From: Chloroflexota bacterium
GTDB lineage: Bacteria > Chloroflexota > UBA6077 > JACQUR01
Direction: 5' to 3'
DNA length: 47,325 nucleotides
NCBI GenBank assembly: GCA_016210245.1
Contig: JACQUR010000063.1
Location: 1 to 47,325 of the forward strand
Positions 1-8,289 of this stretch are shown piece after piece. The translations under genes were made by a program, and so were the position numbers. Position 1 is the first letter of the stretch. Each line of letters begins with the position of its first letter. Below the pieces are notes generated by a model. The model was not told the origin of the DNA, searched no databases, and saw only the letters and a list, made by a program, of their open reading frames with translations.

Positions 1-203
1 CAGGTCCAGGGCTGCCAGCACCTCCTGCGGCGGATCGGGTCGCTGCTTCCCTACACTCATGCCTCAAGTATACCCAGCCGGGCCGGCCTCCCCCGGATTA
101 TTGAGGAGATACCTGCTGTTGTCTGAGCGGCAAGGCCCGCGAGAGGATGCCTACGGGCCTGAAAGGGCTGATTTCGGGAAAAGGGGTCACCCGCAAGCGA
201 GTG

Positions 204-248
204 CCTTCCAAGCAGGTTGTCGCGGGTTCGAATCCCGTCTCCTGCTCC
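204..248 (+). other. tRNA-Gly(UCC) 3' fragment, possible attachment site
   Basis: Positions 205-211 read as an anticodon loop CTTCCAA (anticodon TCC), followed by the 3' anticodon strand 212-216, a variable loop TTGTC (217-221), a T stem GCGGG/CCCGT with loop TTCGAAT (227-233), a 3' acceptor strand CTCCTGC (239-245) and discriminator T plus CC. The matching 5' acceptor GCAGGAG, the D arm and the full 5' anticodon strand are absent upstream, so this is not a complete tRNA. A displaced tRNA 3' half is the usual scar left at the distal end of an integrated element; that reading is inference. If so, the element would lie to the left, outside the window. Confidence 0.7.
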
Positions 249-275
249 TTTTGGCGTCCGGATGCCAGAAAAGGC

Positions 276-318
276 AGGTTGGGCGGAGAAAAATAGGTCC
301 GCCGACAACCTACCTTTT
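276..318 (+). terminator. Rho-independent terminator-like hairpin
   Basis: Arms AGGTTGGGCGGA (about 276-288) and TCCGCCGACAACCT (298-311) pair with a 2-nt bulge around an A-rich loop, and a run of five T follows at 314-318. It sits just after the tRNA fragment and points the same way, so it may be the old tRNA terminator carried with it. It could also act on the opposite-strand remnant ending at 358. Confidence 0.6.
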
Positions 319-357
319 TACATTTCCCTCGTTAGCGATTTCACCTGCCTGCCAGAG

Positions 358-642
358 TCAGCCGACCTTCTCGTTAGTCCCAACCGCGAACACGGCGTCG
401 GCGAACATGCCGGGTTTCAGCCGCAAGTCGCCATTGGGCACTCGCAGCTTGAGGGCGTACACGCTCTTGACACAGTCCTCCTTCGTCTGGACGTTGCGCG
501 GCGTGAACTCGGCCTGGGAGGCGATAGAGGTGACCGTGCCGGCGAAGGCCTCGCCCGGATAGGCGTCCACAGTGATGCTGGCCGCTTGCCCCAGCGCCAC
601 CCGCCCGAACTTGTCTTCGGGCAGGTACACCTTCAGCGTCAA
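358..642 (-). pseudogene. HlyD-type membrane fusion protein, C-terminal remnant
   Basis: The 94 codons match the last third of a periplasmic adaptor (YbhG/HlyD type) that links an ABC-2 exporter to an outer channel: a PEDKFGRVALGQ stretch, a GEAFAGTVTSIASQAEFTPR beta-barrel segment and a final LKPGMFADAVF. The N-terminal helix, coiled-coil hairpin and lipoyl halves are missing. Its 5' end abuts the permease remnant at about 643 in another frame, so a deletion seems to have removed the end of the permease and the start of the adaptor together. Related operons encode adaptor, ATPase and permeases side by side, which supports a shared origin. Confidence 0.75.
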
Positions 643-1420
643 CCCCGAGCCCCACCGCGCAAAAGACGAACACGGCCGAGGCCACCAGAAACAGCGGCAG
701 GCTGCCGCGAAAGGGCACCTGGAACCACAGCAGGCCCGCCGCCAGCACGATCAGCACGTCGACGAAGGCGAGCATCCCATAGAGCAGGGCCTTGCCCAGG
801 ATGAAGGCGGCCGGATGGACCGGCGCCACCAGGATCTGCTGGATCGAGCCCCGCTCGCGCTCGCGGACGATGGCCAGGCTCGACAGCAGCGGCGCAAAGG
901 TCATCAGGATGATCGAGAACAGGCCCGGGACGACGAGGTTGACGCTTCTGAGCTCCGGGGTGAACCAGACGCGCGGCTCCGGAACGACCGCCGGGCCGAG
1001 GAGGGCGCCTTCGCCGACCGAGTCGTGGAGCAGGCGATGGCTGTAGAAGGCCGCCGCGGCATCCAGTTGGGCCAGGGCAGCCCTGGCCTGGGGTGGGTAC
1101 GAGCCATCGACCAGGAGTTGCACGGAGGTCGGCTGGCGCTCCAGCAGCGTTCGCTCGAAGGCCGCGGGGACGATCACGCCGAGGTCGATGCTTCCCCGGT
1201 CCAGCCACACGCCCAGCTCGGCGGCGCTGCCGGCCCAGGCCACGACGCTCAGGTCGCCTGAGGCGGAGAGGCTGGCCAGATAGTCTCGGCTCGCCGCGCT
1301 GCGGTCGAGGTCGTAGACCCCCAGTCGCACCGGTTGCACGTCGAAGTTCAGGCCGTACGTAAAGAGCACCAGCAGCACCAGGGGCAGCACGAGCGCCAGT
1401 GAGAGGGACGTGGTACGGCC
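643..1420 (-). pseudogene. ABC-2 type exporter permease, truncated at both ends
   Basis: The reading frame (open from 1558 to 374) carries a first membrane segment (LALVLPLVLLVLFTYGLNF), the usual extracellular domain with a VRLGVYDLDRSAASR start, then segments around SIILMTFAPLLSSLAIV and the ERERGSIQQILVAP motif of ABC-2 permeases, which export drugs or lipids with a partner ATPase. The family N-terminus before TM1 is replaced by sequence from a direct repeat, and the last membrane segments are lost at about 643, where the adaptor remnant begins. No ATPase gene is visible. I read it as non-functional, although a chimeric product of 394 codons could be translated. Confidence 0.75.
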
Positions 1421-1527
1421 ATAGCGCTTGCCCCACCCCGCAGCGAGGATGCAAGTTCGGGCCGGGTGGACGCCGCCCCCATTGTCTTGAGCATAGCGCT
1501 TGCCCAGCCCCGCAGCGAGGATGCAAG
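1420..1527. repeat. Direct repeat, 2 x 36 bp, 72 bp apart
   Basis: Copies at 1420-1455 and 1492-1527 start CATAGCGCTTGCCC and end GCGAGGATGCAAG, with two mismatches in between. They lie where the 5' end of the truncated permease should be. Origin unknown; slippage between the two copies would change length by 72 bp. Confidence 0.75.
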
Positions 1528-1641
1528 GCCCGGTGGCGTCCTGCGAATCGTGACTCATGCCAGGTTGCTCCAGGCCGCCAGGGCTGTCCGCCTCCAGGCT
1601 CTGAGCACTTTCCGCAGTTCCCCGTGCCGCTGAGCCCGGTT

Positions 1642-1712
1642 GCCGCTCGTCCTGAGCCTGTCGAAGGACGAGCCCCCGTCCGCCCCTGCTTCGACAGGCT
1701 CAGCATGAGCGG
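1642..1712. repeat. REP-like imperfect palindrome
   Basis: The segment at 1650-1666 (CTGAGCCTGTCGAAG core) is the reverse complement of 1688-1704 (CTTCGACAGGCTCAG core), and the outer flanks CCGCTCGTC / ATGAGCGG also pair with few mismatches. The loop is about 22 bp. This CCTGAGCCTGTCGAAGG-type palindrome is a common dispersed repeat in bacterial genomes. It overlaps the last codons of the SRPBCC gene and may serve as its transcript end. Confidence 0.7.
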
Positions 1713-2317
1713 ACTCCCGGTCGCCTCAAGCACCGCCGATGGCGCCATACGCCCGTCCCGTCGGGCTGCCACCGTTCGGCCTCCACTTGCTGCCGGAGGT
1801 TGGCCACGACCTGCTGCAGGGCCAGGGCCTCCAGCCAGCCGGGGATCAGCCTGTTCCACGGCCAGGGCAGCCGGTACTCCAGCGTGAATACGTAGTGCGT
1901 GCCGGTTGGGGCGGACAGGAACTCGCCCTTCGCCCGCATCTCCCAGCCGCTGATGGCTCGATAGGCGATCCTGCGCCCCTCCTCCCACTCGGTGACCGCC
2001 TCGTCGAAGCGCAGCATGGGCCAGAGCGGCAGCGTGAAGCTCCAACGATAGATCGTGCCCACGCCCCTGTTCTGAGGCGAGCCAAGCTCCATGTGCATCA
2101 TGGGGTTCGAGGTGAGAAACGGCTTGCGGGGATCGGTGACGGCCGCGAAGACTCGCTCGGGGCGAGCAGCGAAGTCCGCCTGATACTGCACCTGTCGCAT
2201 CCCTTCGGCGGTGAACTCGCTGCGGCAAGCTGCCATAGCCTCTCGAACACGCCGGCCGGCCCACCATGCCGCGGTGGCCAGCAGAGCCACCAATAGCCAT
2301 CTGCTTCTCGCGTTCAC
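1700..2317 (-). CDS. SRPBCC (START-like) family protein with N-terminal anchor
   Basis: The 205-residue product has one hydrophobic N-terminal segment (residues 6-20, LLVALLATAAWWAG) and then a helix-grip fold: QADFAARPERVFAAVTDP near residue 50, WSFTLPLWPMLRFDEAVTEW near 95, and a long amphipathic last helix. This fold binds hydrophobic ligands or catalyses ring closure and aromatase steps; the ligand here cannot be told. The GTG start overlaps the ligase stop by four bases (GTGA), so it is translationally coupled and last in the operon. The last 25 or so residues are Arg/Cys-rich and run into a REP-like palindrome, so the natural C-terminus has probably been replaced. Confidence 0.7.
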   Translation of the reverse strand: MNARSRWLLVALLATAAWWAGRRVREAMAACRSEFTAEGMRQVQYQADFAARPERVFAAVTDPRKPFLTSNPMMHMELGSPQNRGVGTIYRWSFTLPLWPMLRFDEAVTEWEEGRRIAYRAISGWEMRAKGEFLSAPTGTHYVFTLEYRLPWPWNRLIPGWLEALALQQVVANLRQQVEAERWQPDGTGVWRHRRCLRRPGVRSC

Positions 2318-3723
2318 GTCAACCTCCTGTCAGCTCCGGGAACAACCCCCTCTCCACGTCCTGCTCCTGCGCCGCGTGGAGGCAGGTTGGACTTGATCAG
2401 GGGCGCCTTGCCGCTGGCAGCCCGGGGAATGGCGGCCACGCGCTGCACCCGCACCTCGGGAACCAGGGCGTCCTGAGCCGCCAGGTCCCGTCGCAGCCGC
2501 TCCACCAACGCGCTGTCCTCGAGATCCTCGCGCACGCCGGACAGCAGCACCGTCAGCCCGTCCGGCTCCTGCACCACCTGCCACCCGCTGCTGGGAACCG
2601 TGTCCATCACGTGGTGGAACGTGTTCGGATGCACGGCCACCTCGCCGCCCGTGGCGGTCGGGAAGCGGAGTACCTCCTCCATCCGCCCCTGAACGTCGTC
2701 GATGAGCACGAAGGGGCGGCCGCAGGGGCAGCTCCCCTCCGCCAGTCGCAGGCTGTCGCTCACCTCGTAGCGGATCAGCGGCTGGGTGCGGCTGGAGAAC
2801 AGAGTAAGCAACACCTTGTCGCCGTACTCCCCGGGCGGGACCAGGCGGTTGCGTTCGTCCACCACCTCCAGCAGCGCCAGGTCCTCCATCACGTGCATGC
2901 CCGTGTGGCGCTCACACTCGGCGGCCAGCCCACCGCCCTCGGTAGCCCCATACTGGTTGAACGGCTGGTGGCCCCAGGCTTCCTCGGCCAGCCGCCGCGT
3001 CTCGGCGGTCAGCACCTCCGAGCTGGTGAACACCAGGTGGGGCGCGATGCGGAGTCGCCCGGCCCGTTGCTCCTCGGCCAGCAGGCGGGCCATGGAGGCG
3101 TAGGCCACCAGCATCTCCGGCTGGAAGGTGTTGAGCTGCTGGACCAGGCGCTCCAGCGGCTCGGCCGCCTCCAGGCGCAGGGCCGGCATCCACCAGCTCC
3201 GCAGGGTCGCCGCCACCTGGGCGGACATATGCCAGGGATTGGTGGAGGCCACCGCGGCCATCTTCATCCGGTGGGTCAGGCTCACCTGCAGCCCGGCCCA
3301 GTCGTGGGCGCGGGCGAAGGAGGTCAGGATGGCCAGCCACTCGGATCGGTCGAACAGGAACAGGCCCGGACGGCCGGTGCTGCCCGAGGTGCTGCTGACC
3401 CAGTAGCGCCCCAGGAAGAGCTTCTCCGCGCCAGCGTTGGCCAGGTGCGCCCTGACCGCCTCCAGTCGAACCTGCCGGTCCGTCACCAGCTCATCGAAGT
3501 GCTCCATCAGCGTCGCCTTGGTGAGCACCGGCAGCTCGTGCAACGGCCGGTCGGCCAAGCCCTGGTGGAAGCGCTGGTAGAAGGGCGAGCGAGCGTAGGC
3601 GTACACGCGCAGGCGGCGCAGCGCCTCCGCCTGGTGGGCCTCCAGTTGCTGGCGGGTCCACCGATCCCGCCAGCGCAGCCGCGTCAGGTCCCAGAGCAGT
3701 TGCAGCATGAGCAGCGTGTTCAT
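2314..3723 (-). CDS. PaaK/CapK-like AMP-forming acyl-CoA ligase
   Basis: This 469-residue enzyme belongs to the phenylacetate-CoA ligase/CapK branch of the adenylate-forming family, which activates a carboxylate with ATP and usually transfers it to CoA. The phosphate-binding loop is SSTSGSTGRPG (residues 110-120), the adenine motif YGATE is at 258-262, IRYEVSD is near 324, and a CPCG pair follows. The C-terminal lid ends with a conserved-looking GKAPLIK lysine. Start ATG has GGAGG upstream. It is third in a four-gene operon with a hydrolase and an amidohydrolase, which suggests the ligase activates the acid they release; the acid itself cannot be named. Confidence 0.8.
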   Translation of the reverse strand: MNTLLMLQLLWDLTRLRWRDRWTRQQLEAHQAEALRRLRVYAYARSPFYQRFHQGLADRPLHELPVLTKATLMEHFDELVTDRQVRLEAVRAHLANAGAEKLFLGRYWVSSTSGSTGRPGLFLFDRSEWLAILTSFARAHDWAGLQVSLTHRMKMAAVASTNPWHMSAQVAATLRSWWMPALRLEAAEPLERLVQQLNTFQPEMLVAYASMARLLAEEQRAGRLRIAPHLVFTSSEVLTAETRRLAEEAWGHQPFNQYGATEGGGLAAECERHTGMHVMEDLALLEVVDERNRLVPPGEYGDKVLLTLFSSRTQPLIRYEVSDSLRLAEGSCPCGRPFVLIDDVQGRMEEVLRFPTATGGEVAVHPNTFHHVMDTVPSSGWQVVQEPDGLTVLLSGVREDLEDSALVERLRRDLAAQDALVPEVRVQRVAAIPRAASGKAPLIKSNLPPRGAGAGRGEGVVPGADRRLT

Positions 3724-3777
3724 CGTTGCCCTCCCTCCATCCTCTGCATCAAGCCGGTTGTGGGCTCATGGCCGCGC

Positions 3778-5253
3778 TCATCGACCGCTGAATCTCCGCC
3801 AGAGCCGCGCTAACCGAGCCAGCCGGGCACCCCACGTGGCGACGCCTTGGCTGGGATAGCGCTCGAGCCAGGAGGTCGTCGGCGGCGTCGCTCCGTCGGG
3901 TCCCAGTTTCCATCCGCCACGACGGTACAGGTCCGCCCGGGCCTCAGCCGCCGCGGCCACGATCTCACGCTCATCCACGGTGAGCAGACAGCCGTCGCGC
4001 ACCACGACGCGACCATCAACCAGCACCGTCTGGACATCACCCCGGCAGGCGCCGTAGACGAGCATGGCCGGGACATCGGATGACGGCTGGACCGGCGGCC
4101 GATCGAACTTGAGCAGGATGATGTCCGCCCGCTTGCCGACCTCCAGCGAGCCGGTTTCTCGCTCCAGCCCCAGCGCCCGCGCGCCGTTGATGGTGGCCAT
4201 CCGCAGCACGTCCATTGGCTGCAGCACACCGGCGCCATACAGGAAGCTGCTCATCAACGCGCAGGTTCGCATCTCCGTGAACAGGTCGGCGCCCTCGATC
4301 CAGCCGCCGGCGCTGTCCGTCCCCAGGACGATGGTGACCCCCGCTCGGTGGAGCGCCTTCAGGGGTGGCCAGCGACGGGGGCCGATCCCGACGTTCATCC
4401 AAACCGACGGGCAGTGGACCACGCTCGCTCCCGCCCTGGCCAGCGCGGCGACGTCGCCGCCCCTGGCCGCGAGGACATGCACTGCCACCAGGCGCTCATT
4501 GAGCAGGCCGCCCGCCTTCAGGAGGCCGAGCGGCGAGCGGCCGCGCACGAGCCAGGTAACGGTGGCCATCGGCCAGCGGGGGAAGACATGCATGTGAGTG
4601 ATGAGCTGCTCGCGCTCCGCTAGCGCCGCGAGACGCCGCATCGTCTCCAGCGACGTAGTGACCTCGCCTGCCGGGCTGGGCGCGACGCGGATGCGCCCCT
4701 CGAACGCGCCGTGGTATTCGCGGACGAGCCGTTCCGCCTCGGCGAGCTGGGCCTCGCCAGTCAAGCCGGTCGGCCCGAAGATGTCGGCTACCATGGTCTG
4801 CACGAAGGCTTTCAGCCCCGCCTGTCCAAGCCCCTCGGCCGTCTGGCGAGCAACCTCGAAGGTGACCGCATCCCCCGCCACGTTGGCGAGCGTGATGCCC
4901 GAGCGGAGCATCTCAGCAGCCGAGAGGCGCGAGGCGGCCAGCATGATGTCCGGTGTGGCAACGCCACACAGCGCGATGTCCTCGCCCGCGGTCCGGTCGA
5001 ACCCGAACCCGCCCATCGTGCCCTTGTAGAGCGCAGTGAGGACGTGGATATGGCCGTTGACCAGTCCGGGCAGGGCGACCATTCCGCGCGCGTCGATCAC
5101 CTCGCGAGCCTGGTGTTCGGCGCTCACGACCTCGGTGGGCCCCACGGCCACGATCTGGCGTCCACGAATCGCGATCGATGCGTCGCGGAGGACGCGGTCG
5201 AGTCGATCCACCGGCACGACTGTGGCATTGGTGATGAGGAGGTCGTCCATCAT
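3778..5253 (-). CDS. Amidohydrolase, AtzA/TrzA/SsnA-like
   Basis: The 491-residue product is a metal-dependent amidohydrolase of the AtzA/TrzA/MtaD (cytosine-deaminase-like) group, cytoplasmic, hydrolysing C-N or C-Cl bonds on heterocycles. It shows the N-terminal beta-sandwich, then NGHIH (metal ligands H68 and H70), HMH (H220-H222), H259 in AVHV and D313 in GTDSA, and the closing sandwich motif GSLEVGKRADIILL. All expected ligands are present. The first ATG (5253) overlaps the stop of the upstream hydrolase (ATGA). The C-terminal 70 residues are a basic extension ending LARLWRRFSGR, longer than usual. Substrate specificity within this group is not predictable from motifs. Confidence 0.85.
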   Translation of the reverse strand: MMDDLLITNATVVPVDRLDRVLRDASIAIRGRQIVAVGPTEVVSAEHQAREVIDARGMVALPGLVNGHIHVLTALYKGTMGGFGFDRTAGEDIALCGVATPDIMLAASRLSAAEMLRSGITLANVAGDAVTFEVARQTAEGLGQAGLKAFVQTMVADIFGPTGLTGEAQLAEAERLVREYHGAFEGRIRVAPSPAGEVTTSLETMRRLAALAEREQLITHMHVFPRWPMATVTWLVRGRSPLGLLKAGGLLNERLVAVHVLAARGGDVAALARAGASVVHCPSVWMNVGIGPRRWPPLKALHRAGVTIVLGTDSAGGWIEGADLFTEMRTCALMSSFLYGAGVLQPMDVLRMATINGARALGLERETGSLEVGKRADIILLKFDRPPVQPSSDVPAMLVYGACRGDVQTVLVDGRVVVRDGCLLTVDEREIVAAAAEARADLYRRGGWKLGPDGATPPTTSWLERYPSQGVATWGARLARLARLWRRFSGR

Positions 5254-6149
5254 CCGCCTCCGCCGACGCGCGTCTCCCCTACCGGATGGCGTGCAGGCAG
5301 CCCGTTCGATTCAGTGTCCGTTGCGTTCGCCAGGAACTCCAGAATGTGTCGGTTCACTTCCTCTGGCTTCTCCTCCTGGAGGAAGTGCCCGCACTCCGGG
5401 ATCGTCTTCAGGATGGAGCCCGGGATGTTCCGATGGAGCCGCAGGGCGGCTGAGGGCGGGAACAGCACGTCGTTCTCGGCCCACAGGATCAGCGTGGGCA
5501 CTCGCACGTTATGGGAGTTGTGCTCCACTGCGCCGGTGAGGCCGGCAATCCCGTTGGCCGACAGCACCCGCAGATCCGTCAACCGTGTGTCCCTGTTCAG
5601 CGTCCGGTAGGTGGCGACCAACTCCCTGGTGACCAGGCTCTTGTCGTGGAAGGCGAGGGTGACGAACGTGTCGGTCCGCCGAACGGCGAGCTCCCACACC
5701 AGACGGTTCAGGGGATCGCCGAACACCAGGAGCCGGTAGAGGAGCCCGTAGAGCGCGGCCCACAGCAGGTACTTCACCGGCGGGAGATAGGCGAAGGTGT
5801 CCAGGATGATGAGCCGCGAGACCTTCTCAGGAGAGCGCCCCAGGAACCCAAGCCCGATCGCCCCTCCCAGGTCGTGGACGCCAAGGACGACCTTCTCGAG
5901 GCCGACCTGCGCCAGGAATTGGTGGAGGCACTCCACGTAAGATCTGATCGTGTAGTCGAAGTCACGGGGTTTGTCGGAAGAGCCCCATCCCAGGAGATCC
6001 GGTGCGTACACTCGGAAGCGGCCCGAGAGCGCCTCGATCTGCCTCCTCCAGATAAACGATGAGGTCGGGATCCCGTGGAGTAAGAGCACGGGGTCGCCCT
6101 CTCCCTGGACCTCGTAGTGGATATTCCAGTGGTTGACTTGTGCCCACAT
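5250..6149 (-). CDS. Alpha/beta hydrolase, haloalkane-dehalogenase/epoxide-hydrolase type
   Basis: The 299-residue protein has the oxyanion motif HGIPTSSFIWR (residues 25-35), a DLLGWGSSDKP strand/turn, and an aspartate nucleophile D93 in VHDLGG, the arrangement of haloalkane dehalogenases, fluoroacetate dehalogenases and epoxide hydrolases rather than serine esterases. Likely catalytic acid D227 (WAENDVLFP) and base H255 (CGHFLQEE) are present. A cap domain occupies about 125-210. The ATG start has GGAGG seven bases upstream. It leads an ATGA-coupled operon with an amidohydrolase. The two tryptophan or asparagine halide ligands of true dehalogenases are not obvious, so an epoxide hydrolase or C-C hydrolase is equally possible. 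Confidence 0.8.
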   Translation of the reverse strand: MWAQVNHWNIHYEVQGEGDPVLLLHGIPTSSFIWRRQIEALSGRFRVYAPDLLGWGSSDKPRDFDYTIRSYVECLHQFLAQVGLEKVVLGVHDLGGAIGLGFLGRSPEKVSRLIILDTFAYLPPVKYLLWAALYGLLYRLLVFGDPLNRLVWELAVRRTDTFVTLAFHDKSLVTRELVATYRTLNRDTRLTDLRVLSANGIAGLTGAVEHNSHNVRVPTLILWAENDVLFPPSAALRLHRNIPGSILKTIPECGHFLQEEKPEEVNRHILEFLANATDTESNGLPARHPVGETRVGGGG

Positions 6150-6265
6150 GAGTATGCCTCCAGCTCACGCGTGGTGCGATGGCTCCCCACGCCGCGTTCC
6201 ATCTTCGCCTTGAGGTCGTTCAAGCACTTCTCCACCCACGCTTCGAACAAGCGCTTGACCGGGGC

Positions 6266-6910
6266 TCAAAGCTCCTGAAAGCGAACGAGAGCGATCTCCT
6301 CTCGAAGCGACCGCAGCCGGGCCTCAAGCCAGTGGACGCGCCGGCACTGCAGCGCGACCAGCACCCGCCGGCCCGGATCTCGGCGCACCGCCCACAGCAG
6401 CCGCTCCAGGATGCGCCCGTTGGTGGCCTCCCACGCTCGCCGCCCGACCTCGCCCCCTGCCGCCGCTTGCAGATCGCACACGGCCCCGCACAGATGGCCA
6501 AACAGGGCGCTGTTGACCCCTTCGGGGCCATCGACGGTGCGCTGCAGGCCGGCCAGGAAGCGGTCGGCGGCGCCCACCAGGCCAGCCCGCGCCCGTCTCG
6601 CCAGCCCACTGCCAGTAGGCGGTGCCAGCTCCAGGGGAGATGGGCCGCCCAGCGGGACAATCACCGTGTTGGTGCGCCAGGCCGCGGGCACCAGCCCCTC
6701 CCGCACCTCGACCGATACCCCGCTCAGGTCCTGCTGCTCCCAGGCCTGCGGGTCGATCTCCACGCCCAGCAGGTCCGGCTCCAGCCGCTCCACCAGCGAG
6801 CGCAGGCAGGCCAGGTCGTAGCGTAGCCCCTCGGTGTGCAGATGTCCCAGCGTGCCCAGGAGGGCCAGGCGGGTCTTCCCGTCGCTCCCCGAGTTCACAG
6901 TGGTGCTCAT
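6266..6910 (-). CDS. Uncharacterised protein, possibly TraB/GumN-like
   Basis: A 214-residue cytoplasmic protein with no signal peptide or membrane segment. It opens LALLGTLGHLHTEGLRYDLA, continues EPDLLGVEIDPQAWE, and ends with a basic helix-rich half. The GTLGHLHxE opening and the following EIDPxxWE resemble the TraB/GumN-type fold loosely, but I cannot assign it. I chose the ATG at 6910 because GGAGGG lies six bases upstream; an in-frame ATG at 6973 has none. It lies 117 bp ahead of the hydrolase operon on the same strand and may share its transcript. Confidence 0.5.
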   Translation of the reverse strand: MSTTVNSGSDGKTRLALLGTLGHLHTEGLRYDLACLRSLVERLEPDLLGVEIDPQAWEQQDLSGVSVEVREGLVPAAWRTNTVIVPLGGPSPLELAPPTGSGLARRARAGLVGAADRFLAGLQRTVDGPEGVNSALFGHLCGAVCDLQAAAGGEVGRRAWEATNGRILERLLWAVRRDPGRRVLVALQCRRVHWLEARLRSLREEIALVRFQEL

Positions 6911-7080
6911 CCGTGTCCCTCCATCCACAGCGTAGGCCAATCGATGGGTTGGTGACAGCGACGGATCACTCATCTTCGGGTGAGTGAAAACCCCTATCGC
7001 GTGCCTCCAGGACGCCCGCTTGACGGCGCCGCGTCTTCCTGCAATAATTCCGTTGTGGAATCGTTCGGTGATGGTAGGAA

Positions 7081-7323
7081 GTGACGGCCAGGCCAGCGCT
7101 GGTGCGACAGACGATGCGACTCGCGGCCGTGTGGGAGGATTTCGTCCGCCTCGAGCCGCGGCTCAAGGTCGTGCTGCTGGAAGCCGTGACAGGGAGATAC
7201 TTCCAGAAGCTACAGTCGGTTCCGTCGTCCAGGGCGTCCTATGACACGGCTGCCGCCGCCCGACTGTGGCAGGGTGAGCGCCGAGATGACCGGACTGCCT
7301 CTTCGTTCTCGGTAAAGGGCTAG
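7081..7323 (+). CDS. Small open frame, weakly supported
   Basis: An 80-codon frame starting GTG with a weak GGTAGGAA upstream. The first 45 residues have protein-like composition (RLAAVWEDFVRLEPRLKVVL), while the rest is low-complexity. It ends eight bases before the methyltransferase start. No family recognised; it could be a remnant or chance. Confidence 0.22.
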   Translation: MTARPALVRQTMRLAAVWEDFVRLEPRLKVVLLEAVTGRYFQKLQSVPSSRASYDTAAAARLWQGERRDDRTASSFSVKG

Positions 7324-7330
7324 CGTTACC

Positions 7331-7894
7331 ATGCGCTTCCAACGCTTCGTCTATGGCACGCGCGGCCTCTATCTGCTGGCCGCCCAGGTGGCGATCCTGT
7401 GGCTCAAGCACAGCACAGGAGGGCGAGTATCCTCGCCCGTCTACTTCTCGCTGCTGGTGTTGCTGATCGCCGCCCAGCTCTTCCGCACGTGGGCGGCTGG
7501 CTTCGTGGGCACCGCGGGCCGCGAGCGAGAAACTCGCGCCGAGGCGCTGCTCACGGCCGGCCCATATGCCTACGTACGCAACCCGATGTACCTCGGCGGG
7601 CTGGTCGTTACCACCGCGTTGGCGGCAATGTCCGGTCTCTGGTACGCGGCGCCGATCGCATGGGGCGCCTACCTCTTCGTCTACGCCAACGTCATCCCCT
7701 TCGAGGAGGCTTTCCTGCGCCAACGGTTCGGCGACGAGTACCTGGCGTACCTCAGGGCGGTGCCCCGCTTGCTCCCGACCTTGCGCCCCTATTCCGAGCG
7801 GCAAGGGAAGTTCCGTCTGCGCGAGGCTTTGGCCAACGAGGCGGCTGCCTGGACAGGGACACTGTTGATGGCCGGGCTCTTCTACGTACTGTAG
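7331..7894 (+). CDS. Isoprenylcysteine carboxyl methyltransferase-family membrane protein
   Basis: The 187-residue integral membrane protein has about five hydrophobic segments and the SAM-binding signature of the ICMT/PEMT family: GPYAYVRNPMYLGG (residues 77-90), then EEAFLRQRFGDEYLAYLRAV with the conserved E and the VPR that follows. Family members methylate isoprenylated cysteines, phospholipids or, in bacteria, mostly unknown lipid substrates at the membrane face. The Shine-Dalgarno is weak. Length is typical. It stands alone between a small frame and a LuxR remnant, so context gives no substrate. Confidence 0.8.
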   Translation: MRFQRFVYGTRGLYLLAAQVAILWLKHSTGGRVSSPVYFSLLVLLIAAQLFRTWAAGFVGTAGRERETRAEALLTAGPYAYVRNPMYLGGLVVTTALAAMSGLWYAAPIAWGAYLFVYANVIPFEEAFLRQRFGDEYLAYLRAVPRLLPTLRPYSERQGKFRLREALANEAAAWTGTLLMAGLFYVL

Positions 7895-7924
7895 AGGGTA
7901 GCCACCGCCAGGCTGGACCGACAC

Positions 7925-8050
7925 CCCACCCTTGCTGCATGGCCATCACCGCCGCCTCGGTCCGGGGTCGGACGCCCAGCTTGGCATAGATGCTGGCCAG
8001 GCCAGTCTTGACAACCGCACTGGAAGCGGGAAGTTATTCCTTGACGACCA
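7925..8050 (-). pseudogene. LuxR-type response regulator, C-terminal remnant
   Basis: Read on the minus strand, this stretch gives VVKTGLASIYAKLGVRPRTE followed by AAVMAMQQGWG, which is the recognition helix and last helix of a NarL/LuxR DNA-binding domain. About eleven codons before the recognition helix there is an in-frame TAA, and no receiver domain can be found further upstream. Only about 40 codons of the gene survive. The rest of the 7895-8289 gap shows no gene. Confidence 0.7.
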
Positions 8051-8289
8051 CTTAGCTCACCGTCGGCCGACCGAACCGCAGGATGAAGAGGCTGTCCTGC
8101 CCACTCTACGTGGTTCTCAGCCAGTCCTCAGCAGGGCCTCAGCATCCGTTCAGGAGAGGCGGGTAACGTATCTTGGACGACAGCAAGACATGCGACGCGC
8201 GCGTCCATACGGAGGCATGGTACTCACTTCAGCAGCTCAGGGGAGCAACCCAAGGCGAGGCACGTGGGCGTGCCGGAGCGGGTGTTCCG

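Noticed and set aside
105..248. Whole tRNA with a long insert, using GGAGAT at 105-110 as acceptor
   Set aside because: The T arm fixes the 3' acceptor as CTCCTGC, which GGAGAT does not match in register.
57..308. Minus-strand 83-codon frame with a GDGIRTRDNLLGR stretch
   Set aside because: This is the antisense translation of the tRNA-Gly fragment, a well-known spurious peptide type.
6150..6265. Minus-strand frame MFEAWVEKCLNDLKAKMERG upstream of the hydrolase
   Set aside because: Plausible peptide but it runs out of frame into the hydrolase and has no family match.
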